From Pseudoruminococcus_B sp937901805 (lineage in GTDB: Bacteria; Bacillota; Clostridia; Oscillospirales; Ruminococcaceae): a DNA stretch of 64,000 bases. Below are positions 50,728 to 58,837 of the stretch, one piece after another. The notes beneath the pieces were generated by a model. The model was not told the DNA's origin. It did not search any database and worked only from the letters and a program-made list of their open reading frames with translations. Position numbers and translations under genes: made by a program. How positions within the stretch are numbered: the stretch's first letter is position 1; each line of letters opens with the position of its first letter. The stretch is taken from positions 62,001-126,000 of the forward strand of contig CAUWNS010000002.1 of assembly GCA_963560245.1 (NCBI GenBank), read 5' to 3'.

Positions 50728-50907
50728 ATGGAAAAGCATTTTGGACTGAGGATTGATGAAAAACTGTTGAAGAAATTTCGTTATGTCTGCGCCTATGAAG
50801 GCCGTTCTGCAAACCGCCAGTTATTGCAGTTAATTATCAAGTGTATTGCAGAATATGAAGAAAAACACGGCAAGATTGAGTTTGATGAGGAAAACAATAT
50901 GGAATAA
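50728..50907 (+). CDS. Small Arc-like ribbon-helix-helix protein
   Basis: 59 residues. The frame starts with GGGAGG and ATG at 50728. The N-terminal HFGLRIDEKLLKKFRYVCA gives a strand and a helix, and EGRSANRQLLQLIIKCIAEYE the second helix, as in Arc/MetJ-type DNA-binding proteins; the charged tail is typical of small regulators. There is no toxin-like partner. The 50505-50727 gap before it holds only promoter-like sequence. Confidence 0.75.
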   Translation: MEKHFGLRIDEKLLKKFRYVCAYEGRSANRQLLQLIIKCIAEYEEKHGKIEFDEENNME

Positions 50908-50940
50908 ATCCATATCCTGCCGGAAATGGGTTCCCACCAT

Positions 50941-50975
50941 CCCCCAGTAGAGCGGTTCGCCTCTGCTGGGGGCTT
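50941..50975 (+). terminator. Terminator of the small RHH gene
   Basis: CCCCCAG-AGAG stem with CTCTGCTGGGGG, then CTTT. Confidence 0.75.
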
Positions 50976-51103
50976 TCATCTTTGGCAAATTGAGCCCAAT
51001 TAATTGAAAGCCGTGTTTTTTCTGTGTACAATGGAAGAGTAATCCGACAGCAAAATGCTGTATCACAAAAAGAGAACCAATACCGTAAAAGGAGGCTTTT
51101 CTG

Positions 51104-52558
51104 ATGAACTATGTTATCCATAACAGACAGCCGGAAGATGCTCTGCACTATTTTGAAGAAATCTGTGCAATTCCGCACGGCTCCGGCAATGAACAGGCAA
51201 TCAGCGATTTCCTGTTCCGCTTCTTTCAAGATCAGGGCCTGACTGTAAAACAGGACAAAATGGGCAATCTCTATGCACGCAAAGAGGGAAGCGCAGGCTG
51301 TGAACATCTGCCTGCAATTTTATTGCAGGGTCATATGGATATGGTCTGTGAGAAAAACAGCGATACGATTCATGATTTTGAAAAAGATCCGCTACAGCTT
51401 ATGGTAGACGGCAGTTTCCTGCGCGCTAAGGGTACCACCCTCGGCGCGGACGATGGCACGGCAATTGCCTATATGATGGCGATCGCCGCAAGGAAAGACC
51501 TTGTCCATCCACCAGTGGAAATGCTCATTACCGTCCAGGAGGAGACCGGGCTGGACGGCGCCGCGGCAGTAGATCCCTCTTTCTTTACTGCAAAAAAAAT
51601 GATAAACCTCGATGAATCCCCTGAAGGGTTTGCGTTTGTCAGCTGCTCCGGAGGGCTTCAGGTACAAAGCCGCAGGCAGGCAAAGCGTATCCCGGCGCGG
51701 GGGCAGGCAGTCTCCATCAAAGTACGCGGGCTGCTCGGCGGGCACTCCGGCAACGATATCAATGCCGGACGTGCAAATTCCAATAAAATCATGGCGCGCG
51801 CACTTATGCTTCTGCTTGACGAATTCGGTCCCTACTCCCTGGCAAACGTCTACGGCGGTTCCAAGCCAAACGCCATCCCAAGGGAAGCGGACGCCCTGGT
51901 GGTTGTCCCGGACGCGGACAGAGCCGTTTCCTGCATCCGTACGCTGGAAGCACAGATCAAAGCAGAGATCGGAATCCAGGAAAAAGGATTTTCCCTGGAC
52001 GTACAGAAAGAGGAACTCCCGCAGACCATGCTGGACGCGCAGGACTGCGCGGATTTTATCCGCCTGTTTTTCCTGCTGCCGGAGGGAATCCAAACCTATT
52101 CCATGGTGATGAGGGATCACACGGACTGCTCTCTCAATACCGGCGTAGTGGAAACGCAGGGGGACACCCTCTGCGTACTCAGCTCCATCCGAAGCGCTGC
52201 CGCCGCCCAAAAGCACATGGCAGCCCGCCAGATACAGGAGCTTTGCCGCTGTTTTGGCGCGCAGTATGAACTGCTCAGCGAATACCCCGGCTGGGCAATG
52301 GCGGAAAATTCCCCTATCCGGGATCTTGTCTGCCGTATCTACCGGGAGCAGACCGGAAAAGAGATGGAGATCAACATCACCCACGGGGGACTGGAAAGCG
52401 GACTTCTGGCGGACAAAATGCCGGGAATGGACATCATTGCCATCGGACCGAACAACTATGAGTTCCACACCCCGGACGAGCACCTGGATCTGGATTCCTT
52501 TGCGCGCACCTTTGACCTGATCCTCCGGGTACTGAAAGCCCTTTCGGAAGAGGAGTAG
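51104..52558 (+). CDS. pepD: Aminoacyl-histidine dipeptidase (PepD, M20C)
   Basis: 484 residues. Cytoplasmic zinc dipeptidase of carnosinase-like M20C type. Metal motifs are LLQGHMDMVCE, GADDGTAIAYMMA and VQEETGLDGA; later GLLGGHSGNDINAGRAN (lid) and THGGLESGLL with metal or catalytic residues. ATG at 51104 with AAAAGGAGG upstream. The DegT-type gene starts three bases after its stop, so the two are co-transcribed. Confidence 0.95.
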   Translation: MNYVIHNRQPEDALHYFEEICAIPHGSGNEQAISDFLFRFFQDQGLTVKQDKMGNLYARKEGSAGCEHLPAILLQGHMDMVCEKNSDTIHDFEKDPLQLMVDGSFLRAKGTTLGADDGTAIAYMMAIAARKDLVHPPVEMLITVQEETGLDGAAAVDPSFFTAKKMINLDESPEGFAFVSCSGGLQVQSRRQAKRIPARGQAVSIKVRGLLGGHSGNDINAGRANSNKIMARALMLLLDEFGPYSLANVYGGSKPNAIPREADALVVVPDADRAVSCIRTLEAQIKAEIGIQEKGFSLDVQKEELPQTMLDAQDCADFIRLFFLLPEGIQTYSMVMRDHTDCSLNTGVVETQGDTLCVLSSIRSAAAAQKHMAARQIQELCRCFGAQYELLSEYPGWAMAENSPIRDLVCRIYREQTGKEMEINITHGGLESGLLADKMPGMDIIAIGPNNYEFHTPDEHLDLDSFARTFDLILRVLKALSEEE

Positions 52559-52561
52559 ACG

Positions 52562-53773
52562 ATGAAGCACCCCATCGCATTTTCTCCGCCCGATATCGGG
52601 GAGCAGGAGATTGCCGCTGTTTCGGAAGTCCTGCGTTCCGGTTGGATCACCACAGGTCCGAAAACCAAGGAATTTGAGCGGCGCCTTTCCGAGTACTGCG
52701 GTACCGGCCGCACCGCCTGCCTCGGATCGGCAACCGCCGCCCTGGAGCTGACCCTCCGCCTGCTCGGTATCGGCCCGGGGGACGAGGTGATTACCAGCGC
52801 CTACACCTATACCGCTTCGGCGAGCGTTATCTGTCATGTCGGCGCTACTCCTATCCTGGTGGACACTGCACCGGACAGCTATGAAATGGATCTGGAGCAG
52901 CTGAAAGCCGCCGTTACACCCCGGACCAAGGCAGTAATCCCAGTGGACATTGCCGGGGTCATGTGCGACTATACCCGGATTCTCCGTATTTCCAGGGAAA
53001 CGGCAGGGCGTTTCTCCCCCTCGAAAAACCCTGTCCAGCAAGCGCTCGGGCGGATTGCCGTCATTGCGGACGCGGCGCATTCGCTGGGCGCGTGGCGGGA
53101 CGGAAAACGCTCCGGGCAGGCGGCTGATTTTTCCTGTTTTTCCTTTCATGCGGTCAAAAACCTGACCACAGGGGAGGGAGGAGCCGCTACCTGGAACCCT
53201 GTACCCAGTATCCCGGACGGGGAGATCTATCGGCAGTACATGCTCCTCTCCCTGCACGGGCAGTCAAAAGACGCACTGGAAAAGGCCATAGGCGGAAGCT
53301 GGGAATACGATATTCTTTCTCCGGCCTACAAGTGCAACATGACGGATATCCAGGCCGCAATCGGATTGGTGCAGCTTTCCCGCTATCCGCAGCTGCTTGC
53401 ACGCAGGAGAAAACTGTTTGCCTGCTACCGGGAGGGGCTTTCCGACGCGCCCATCTCCCTTCTGGAGCATGTTGGGGACGGATACTGCTCCAGTCATCAC
53501 CTCTGCCTGACCAGCCTTTCAGGAATTACAGAGGAACAGCGCAACGAAGTGATCCGCAGGCTGGCAGAGCAGGGGATTGCGGCAAACGTCCACTACAAAC
53601 CGCTTCCTCTGCTGACCGCTTACCGAAACCTTGGGTTTTGCGCAGATGATTACCCAAATGCCGTAAAACAGTATCAAAAAGAGCTGACCCTGCCCTTGCA
53701 CACTTTGCTTCGTATAGAAGATGTGCAAGAAATCACGCAAATACTCAAAGAGATTCTTACCCAAACAATCTAG
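52562..53773 (+). CDS. DegT/DnrJ/EryC1-family aminotransferase
   Basis: 403 residues. PLP enzyme of the sugar-aminotransferase class: SGWITTGPKTKEFE near residue 27, ACLGSATAALELTLRLLG (PLP phosphate contact), IPVDIAGVMCDY, DAAHSLGAW with the PLP-binding aspartate, and the lysine in FHAVKNLTTGEGG. Members make aminosugars for cell-surface polymers or antibiotics. No other sugar genes are nearby, so the product cannot be named. It starts three bases after pepD, an unusual pairing. Terminator follows. Confidence 0.88.
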   Translation: MKHPIAFSPPDIGEQEIAAVSEVLRSGWITTGPKTKEFERRLSEYCGTGRTACLGSATAALELTLRLLGIGPGDEVITSAYTYTASASVICHVGATPILVDTAPDSYEMDLEQLKAAVTPRTKAVIPVDIAGVMCDYTRILRISRETAGRFSPSKNPVQQALGRIAVIADAAHSLGAWRDGKRSGQAADFSCFSFHAVKNLTTGEGGAATWNPVPSIPDGEIYRQYMLLSLHGQSKDALEKAIGGSWEYDILSPAYKCNMTDIQAAIGLVQLSRYPQLLARRRKLFACYREGLSDAPISLLEHVGDGYCSSHHLCLTSLSGITEEQRNEVIRRLAEQGIAANVHYKPLPLLTAYRNLGFCADDYPNAVKQYQKELTLPLHTLLRIEDVQEITQILKEILTQTI

Positions 53774-53778
53774 ATGTT

Positions 53779-53811
53779 TTACCGGGCCGTGGATATCCAC
53801 GGCCCGTTTTT
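53779..53811. terminator. Bidirectional terminator between the aminotransferase and lysozyme genes
   Basis: CGGGCCGTGGAT perfect stem (53783-53806) with A- and T-rich flanks, shared by convergent genes. Confidence 0.85.
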
Positions 53812-54849
53812 TCATGGAAGGCGTATATTCTGCCCGGGATAGATCAAATCCGGGTTGCGCAGCCCATTGAGCGCGGCAAGACGGGAGACCGTAGTGCCGT
53901 ACCGCCGGGCAATTCCCCACAGGGTGTCCCCGCGCCGCACTGTTACGGTTCTCCCAGTATTCTCCATTTCACCGGAAGACGGCGTTTCTGTGAGTTTAAT
54001 CACCTGCCCGGGATAGATCAAATCCGGGTTGCGCAGCCCATTGAGCGCGGCAAGACGGGAGACCGTAGTGCCGTACCGCCGGGCAATCCCCCACAGAGTG
54101 TCCCCGCGCCGCACTGTTACGGTCATCGGTTCCACTCGCGGAGGCAGGGACTCCTCTTCTCCTAAAAATATGCCGTCTGTGAAGACATCCAGATCCACTC
54201 TCCCGGAAATTCCTGGAATGCTTCCCTCATCCGAGTACTGGAAACCAACCCAGGTATCCCATACCGGACTATCGGAAGGCTGCTCTACACCCCACTCTGC
54301 CACCCAAAGCGGATATCGGGAGAGAGCGGAATCCCAAAGATCTCCAGCATTGCTCGCATCGGAATAAACAACCGGCGTGTGGCCGCTGAGCTGTTCCACT
54401 TTCGTCAAAAAAGTGCGTGCAATCACATTGATTTGCTGTCTGCCAAGGCCGCCAAAGGATTCAAAATCCATGGCAAGACGCAGATCCGCCTCTTTTCCAC
54501 TGACTGTCTGGACAAAGAAATGGGCCTGCTGCTGCGCTTGTTCCTCCGTCCGCGCCGTCAGATAATGGTAAAAACCGACTTTCAGCCCCGCAGCCCGCGC
54601 ACTCTGGTAATTCTCTTCAAAACGGGTATCCACTCCGTCCGCCCCAATGGTACTGCGGAGATAAACTGTCTCGATCCCGGATTGCTTTACCGCAGAAAAA
54701 TCAATAGCCCCCTGCCATTCGCTGACGTCAATTCCCTGGTACTGCTCTCCCTCTGGCTGTAAGGCTGACACCCCATAAGAACCCAGCATAATGCAGAAAA
54801 TGCACAGCGCACACAACAGGCTGAAAAGCCTGTTTTTTATCCGTATCAT
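53812..54849 (-). CDS. Secreted GH25 lysozyme with two LysM repeats
   Basis: 345 residues from the ATG at 54849 (GGGAGG upstream). Signal peptide about residues 5-30. GH25 muramidase domain from QGIDVSEWQGAIDFS with the catalytic aspartate, through VGFYHYLTAR and LAMDFESFGG with the second acid residue, to WVAEWGVEQ. Two C-terminal LysM modules (each with RRGDTLWGIARRYGTT and NPDLIYPGQ) bind peptidoglycan. The LysM units are almost identical at DNA level (see repeat). It probably cleaves or remodels cell wall outside the cell. An Amidase_6-like gene lies upstream on the same strand. Confidence 0.93.
   Translation of the reverse strand: MIRIKNRLFSLLCALCIFCIMLGSYGVSALQPEGEQYQGIDVSEWQGAIDFSAVKQSGIETVYLRSTIGADGVDTRFEENYQSARAAGLKVGFYHYLTARTEEQAQQQAHFFVQTVSGKEADLRLAMDFESFGGLGRQQINVIARTFLTKVEQLSGHTPVVYSDASNAGDLWDSALSRYPLWVAEWGVEQPSDSPVWDTWVGFQYSDEGSIPGISGRVDLDVFTDGIFLGEEESLPPRVEPMTVTVRRGDTLWGIARRYGTTVSRLAALNGLRNPDLIYPGQVIKLTETPSSGEMENTGRTVTVRRGDTLWGIARRYGTTVSRLAALNGLRNPDLIYPGQNIRLP
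53830..53949 (-). repeat. LysM-coding direct repeat, copy 1
   Basis: 120 bp, identical to copy 2 at all but two positions. Encodes the second LysM module. Confidence 0.9.
54004..54123 (-). repeat. LysM-coding direct repeat, copy 2
   Basis: 120 bp, two mismatches from copy 1; the 54-bp linker between the copies is not repeated. Confidence 0.9.
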
Positions 54850-54913
54850 AAAAAATCCTCCCATCCTCCAGATACCCCATTGTATTCCGGAAGAGGGCGC
54901 TTTTGTGATTCCA

Positions 54914-55393
54914 TTATTTGCGTACGCCCAGAATGTGCAGAAATCTCGTCCGATCATAGAGATAGGTGTCCAGCGGCCTGCGCCACGCGTCAAAACTGTG
55001 TGCTGCCACCAAAATCCCTGCTCCGTCATTTTCTACAATGACCGGACAATGGTAAAAATGCCCGTCCGCTGTTCCCAGCTGTACCAGATCGCCGGGCAGG
55101 GCATCTGCGGCATTCACCTCTTTTGCATAAGGACCCGGACCCTGATTCTGCGTCAAAAAGCGATAGAAATATTCCACCCCTGTCCAAGACGCCGTCCGAT
55201 TGCTGCTGGTTGCATAATACCATCCAGTTATCGGAGTCCAGTTCATAATCCCACTTCCCGCATAGACACACTGAGAAGCAAAATTAGCGCAGTCCCCGCC
55301 CAGGGTTTCAAAATCCAGATAGGCGGGATTGCGGGACATCGCCCATTTTTCTGCATACTTAACTGCGGTGGATCGTTCATAGGGACATTCCAT
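54914..55393 (-). CDS. Putative amidase-domain (Amidase_6-like) protein
   Basis: 159 residues from the ATG at 55393 (GAGGTG seven bases before; an ATG at 55399 is too close to that site). NPAYLDFETLGGDCANFASQC is the hallmark of the Amidase_6 (CHAP-like) family: a conserved cysteine in GGDCANFASQ, followed by GHFYHCPVIVEND with the histidine. Family proteins are probably wall-acting cysteine amidases. No signal peptide is visible, so it may act in the cytoplasm or mother cell. Placed 64 bp before the lysozyme gene. Confidence 0.8.
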   Translation of the reverse strand: MECPYERSTAVKYAEKWAMSRNPAYLDFETLGGDCANFASQCVYAGSGIMNWTPITGWYYATSSNRTASWTGVEYFYRFLTQNQGPGPYAKEVNAADALPGDLVQLGTADGHFYHCPVIVENDGAGILVAAHSFDAWRRPLDTYLYDRTRFLHILGVRK

Positions 55394-55490
55394 CAGCATA
55401 CACCTCTTTTTCAGTATATGAAAGGATGTGCGGATTTGCCCGAACAGATGGGGCGGCCCTTTCATTCCAAGAATACAGTCTGGCTAACAG

Positions 55491-55534
55491 AAAAAGGCAT
55501 ACCATAAGGATTTTTCCCATGGTATGCCTTTTTC
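55491..55534. terminator. Terminator-like hairpin upstream of the amidase gene
   Basis: AAAAAGGCATACCAT with ATGGTATGCCTTTTT, perfect stem. It lies downstream of the rpsI terminator and could stop read-through in both directions. Confidence 0.65.
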
Positions 55535-55544
55535 GTATTGAAAA

Positions 55545-55577
55545 AAACCGTCCCCATATTGTATGGGGACGGTTTTG
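55545..55577 (-). terminator. Terminator of rplM-rpsI
   Basis: AAACCGTCCCCATA with its complement and a T-run on the minus strand, just past rpsI. Confidence 0.85.
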
Positions 55578-55595
55578 CTTTTGAGAAACGAAAAA

Positions 55596-55994
55596 CTATC
55601 TCTTGGAGAACTGCGGAGCGCGACGAGCTGCTTTGAGACCGTACTTCTTACGCTCTTTCATACGCGGATCGCGGGTCAGGAAGCCTGCCTTTTTCAGGAC
55701 AGCGCGGAACTCCGGATTGACGCCGAGAAGCGCTCTGGAAATACCGTGGCGGATAGCGCCTGCCTGGCCGGAAACACCGCCGCCTGCAACGGTGCAGACG
55801 ATGTCATAGTTACCGACAGTATTGGTCAAATTCAGCGGCTGACGGACAATCAGTTTGAGGGTCTCAAGACCAAAGTAATCGTCAATATCTCTGCCGTTGA
55901 TGGTGATATTACCGGTTCCCTCGTAGATACGGACGCGGGAAACAGAATTTTTTCTTCTTCCAGTGCCATAGAAATATGGTTTAGAATCGTACAT
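55596..55994 (-). CDS. rpsI: 30S ribosomal protein S9
   Basis: 132 residues from the ATG at 55994 (GGGGAGG eight bases before). YFYGTGRRKNSVSRVRI near the start and the C-terminal RDPRMKERKKYG...PQFSKR are the S9 hallmarks; the extreme C-terminal tail ends SKR, which reaches the tRNA P site. Follows rplM by 19 bp. Confidence 0.97.
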   Translation of the reverse strand: MYDSKPYFYGTGRRKNSVSRVRIYEGTGNITINGRDIDDYFGLETLKLIVRQPLNLTNTVGNYDIVCTVAGGGVSGQAGAIRHGISRALLGVNPEFRAVLKKAGFLTRDPRMKERKKYGLKAARRAPQFSKR

Positions 55995-56013
55995 CAAAAA
56001 TGCCTCCCCTCAA

Positions 56014-56442
56014 TTAAAACTCGTAAGTTTCTGGTTTTTGTGCTGCATGATTGTGAGCGGCACCTTTGTATACGCGAAGACGAGTGAGCGCCTTGCGGCC
56101 GATGGTGGTGTCCGGAATCATCCCCTTGATAGCAAGGGTCATTGCCTTTTCCGGATTTTCTGCCATCAAAGTAGCATATTTTACTTCTTTGAGGCCGCCA
56201 ACCCAACCGGTGTGATGACGATAGTATTTCTGCTCAAGTTTTTTGCCGGTCAAAACCGCTTTTTCCGCATTGATTACAATGACATGATCACCGCAGTCAA
56301 CATGCGGGGTAAAGGTGACCTTCTGTTTGCCGCGGAGAAGTTCCGCTGCTTTTGCGGCGACGCGTCCGAGAGGCTTGTCTGTTGCATCCAGCACATACCA
56401 GGAACGGTTGACTTCGCCGGCTTTTGCCATAAACGTTGACAT
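56014..56442 (-). CDS. rplM: 50S ribosomal protein L13
   Basis: 142 residues from MSTFMAKAGEVNRSWYVLDA; the RBS is GGAGGG eight bases before the ATG at 56442. DKPLGRVAAKAAELLRGK, VIVINAEKAVLTGKK and KMIPDTTIGRKAL-type segment KGMIPDTTIGRKALTRL are all typical. First gene of the rplM-rpsI operon. Confidence 0.97.
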   Translation of the reverse strand: MSTFMAKAGEVNRSWYVLDATDKPLGRVAAKAAELLRGKQKVTFTPHVDCGDHVIVINAEKAVLTGKKLEQKYYRHHTGWVGGLKEVKYATLMAENPEKAMTLAIKGMIPDTTIGRKALTRLRVYKGAAHNHAAQKPETYEF

Positions 56443-56523
56443 GTTTTTTCCCTCCTGCGATATATTCACAAGTTATGATTTCCATTTCTGCTGTCCCGAA
56501 ATGGGCAGACCTCGAAACAGGCA
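56443..56523 (-). promoter_or_regulatory. Possible L13 autoregulatory leader
   Basis: About 80 bases between the predicted transcription start and the rplM start. It contains a short hairpin around CTGCCCATTTCGGGACAG on the minus strand. Many Firmicutes have an L13 leader that binds L13 and represses translation; this is a candidate, not a confirmed match. The remaining 56559-56738 gap holds the upstream promoter of the next gene. Confidence 0.4.
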
Positions 56524-56529
56524 AGTTAT

Positions 56530-56558
56530 ATTATAGGGAGTTTTCCAGGTGGTGTCAA
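56530..56558 (-). promoter_or_regulatory. Promoter of rplM-rpsI
   Basis: TTGACA (56553-56558), 17-base spacer, TATAAT (56530-56535), both perfect. Confidence 0.8.
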
Positions 56559-56738
56559 GCATTTTTTTGATTTTTTTAATTTATATCCCTCACACCTCTT
56601 GTTTTCTCTGTTTTTTATGGATTTATCTCGTTTATTCTCACGTGCCATTTCATTTTTTTCTTGCAACCTCTCCCCGTTTTGTGTAGAATACCCTTAGTTT
56701 CTTAACAAAAGATTGAATTCGCAGAAAGGAAACATATT

Positions 56739-57503
56739 ATGCAGGACATTCTTGGATATATGCGTAAAGCCATCACCGATTACCATATGATAGAGGATGG
56801 GGATAAAATTGCCGTCGGCGTTTCCGGCGGAAAGGATTCCGTCGTATTACTGACCGGCCTGGCCTGGCTCCAGCGTTTTATCGGCATCCGCTATACCCTG
56901 GTCGCTGTAACGCTTGACCCCGGCTTTGAGGGAAGACAGGAAGACTATTCCCCCATCGCCGCCCTATGCGAACAGTTTGGGATGGAATATGTGGTTAAAC
57001 GCACTGGGATGGGGGAAATCATCTTTGATATCCGGCAGGAAAAAAATCCATGCAGCCTTTGCTCCAGAATGCGCAGAGGCGCGCTCCACGACACGGCAAA
57101 AGAGTATGGGTGCAATAAAATTGCCCTCGGTCACCATTTTGACGACGCCGTGGAAACTTTCTTTATGAACCTGTTTCATGAAGGACGGATCGGGTGTTTT
57201 TCTCCGGTCAGCTACCTTTCCAGAAAAGATTTGACTATGATCCGCCCGCTTGTCTATGCCAGCGAACGGGAAATCCGCAATGCGGCTGTCCGGGAGCATC
57301 TTCCAATTGTCAAGAGTAAATGCCCTGTGGACGGCGTCACCAACCGGCAAAAAACCAAAGAATGGCTGCTTCAGATGGAGCAGGAATATCCCGGACTGCG
57401 TAAGCGGGTCTTCGGAGCTATGAAACGTGCGGATGTGGATGGATGGGGAACCGGGGAGGCTCCCCGGCAGAATCGAGACGGTATCCATTCCAAAAGCCAT
57501 TGA
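56739..57503 (+). CDS. TtcA-like PP-loop ATPase (tRNA 2-thiolation family)
   Basis: 254 residues. The PP-loop VSGGKDSVVLL near residue 28 and GHHFDDAVETFFMN with a family-conserved motif identify a TtcA/TilS-type adenylating enzyme; PCSLCSRMRRGAL supplies the CxxC pair used for the iron-sulfur cluster. TtcA makes 2-thiocytidine at tRNA position 32, but Firmicute homologues are not all tested. ATG at 56739 follows AGAAAGGAAA. The aldo/keto reductase gene follows 138 bp later. Confidence 0.85.
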   Translation: MQDILGYMRKAITDYHMIEDGDKIAVGVSGGKDSVVLLTGLAWLQRFIGIRYTLVAVTLDPGFEGRQEDYSPIAALCEQFGMEYVVKRTGMGEIIFDIRQEKNPCSLCSRMRRGALHDTAKEYGCNKIALGHHFDDAVETFFMNLFHEGRIGCFSPVSYLSRKDLTMIRPLVYASEREIRNAAVREHLPIVKSKCPVDGVTNRQKTKEWLLQMEQEYPGLRKRVFGAMKRADVDGWGTGEAPRQNRDGIHSKSH

Positions 57504-57641
57504 CTTAGAGCAAGCTCCAGATGTTATAATAACAATAATAGCAAAGAAATGTTTTTATACAGGGAACGGTTCCCCTTTCCATTGTTCTGAAACAGAACAG
57601 GCGGACAAAAGCATTTCCTGCGGCAAGAAGGAGGAGTATCC

Positions 57642-58760
57642 ATGAAAAAACTGGGATTTGGCACCATGCGTCTTCCGCTGCTCGACAGCGGCGACCCCAC
57701 TTCCATTGATATGGAACAGTTCTGCCGGATGGCGGATGAATTTATCGGGCGTGGATTTACCTATTTTGACACTGCCTATATGTACCACAATCACAAAAGT
57801 GAAATCGCCGTACGGGAAGCGGTTGTCAAACGGCATCCACGCAGCAGTTTTACCCTGGCGTCCAAACTGCCGATGTCCATGCTCAAAGACGCAGAACACC
57901 AACAGACTGTTTTTGAAGAACAGCTGGAAAAGTGCGGGGTGGACTATTTTGATTATTACCTGTTACATAATCTGACAAAAATCACTTATAAAAAAGCGGA
58001 GGAGTTCGACAGCTTCGCCTTTGCCATGCAGAAAAAAGCAGAGGGAAAAGTCCGGCATGTGGGATTCTCCTTTCACGATGAGGCGGATCTGCTCGATGAA
58101 ATCCTGACAAAGCACCCGGAAGTGGAATTTGTCCAGCTCCAGCTCAACTACATTGACTGGGAAAGCCAGACCATCCAATCCCGCGCCTGCTATGAGGTCT
58201 GTGTCAAACACCACAAACCGGTAATCGTTATGGAACCGGTTAAAGGTGGCATCCTGGTCAATTCCCTGCCGCAAAAGGCAAAAGACCTGTACGAACAGGC
58301 AAACCCCGCGATGTCTACAGCGTCCTGGGCCGTTCGGTTTGCCGCCAGTCTTGAAAACGTGATGATGGTACTCAGCGGGATGTCTTCGATAGAACAGTTG
58401 GAGGATAACCTGTCCTATATGGAAGACTTCCAGCCCCTGTCCAAAGAGGAGCACGCCACTATTGAAAAAGCGGTCGCTATCCTCAATGAATCTGCCATGG
58501 TTGCCTGCACCGCATGCGCCTACTGTGTGGAAGGATGCCCGATGAACATCCAAATCCCGAAATACTTCGCCGCCTATAATGCGGTCAAGCAGTTCGGGGA
58601 AAAAGTTCTTGGAAACCAGCGGATGTACTATAATGTCAGCGCAGAGGGCAACGGAAAGGCATCCGAGTGTATTGCCTGCGGGCAATGCGAGGGGATTTGC
58701 CCCCAGCATCTCCCGATTATCGAGCTGCTGAAAGATGTCGCTCAGACCTTTGAACAATAA
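57642..58760 (+). CDS. Ferredoxin-domain aldo/keto reductase
   Basis: 372 residues. The TIM-barrel part begins KKLGFGTMRLPLL with the catalytic aspartate and tyrosine in FDTAYMYHNHKSE and the lysine in FTLASKLP; the C-terminal part has two [4Fe-4S] motifs CTACAYCVEGCP and CIACGQCEGICP. This fusion is common in anaerobes and probably takes electrons from ferredoxin or NADPH; the substrate is unknown. GGAGGAG site before the ATG at 57642. Confidence 0.9.
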   Translation: MKKLGFGTMRLPLLDSGDPTSIDMEQFCRMADEFIGRGFTYFDTAYMYHNHKSEIAVREAVVKRHPRSSFTLASKLPMSMLKDAEHQQTVFEEQLEKCGVDYFDYYLLHNLTKITYKKAEEFDSFAFAMQKKAEGKVRHVGFSFHDEADLLDEILTKHPEVEFVQLQLNYIDWESQTIQSRACYEVCVKHHKPVIVMEPVKGGILVNSLPQKAKDLYEQANPAMSTASWAVRFAASLENVMMVLSGMSSIEQLEDNLSYMEDFQPLSKEEHATIEKAVAILNESAMVACTACAYCVEGCPMNIQIPKYFAAYNAVKQFGEKVLGNQRMYYNVSAEGNGKASECIACGQCEGICPQHLPIIELLKDVAQTFEQ

Positions 58761-58776
58761 TTTTCCAATTATAATC

Positions 58777-58817
58777 AAAAACAGAGGTCTCTGGATTTTC
58801 CAGAGACCTCTGTTTTT
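58777..58817. terminator. Bidirectional terminator
   Basis: AAAAACAGAGGTCTCTGG with its complement, 18-bp stem, shared by the aldo/keto reductase and the MATE gene. Confidence 0.85.
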
Positions 58818-58837
58818 GATAGATCAGGGCAGAGCGT

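Noticed and set aside
51392..53257. Long minus-strand frame of 621 codons opposite pepD and the aminotransferase
   Set aside because: Spans two well supported genes on the other strand and shows no protein-like motifs.
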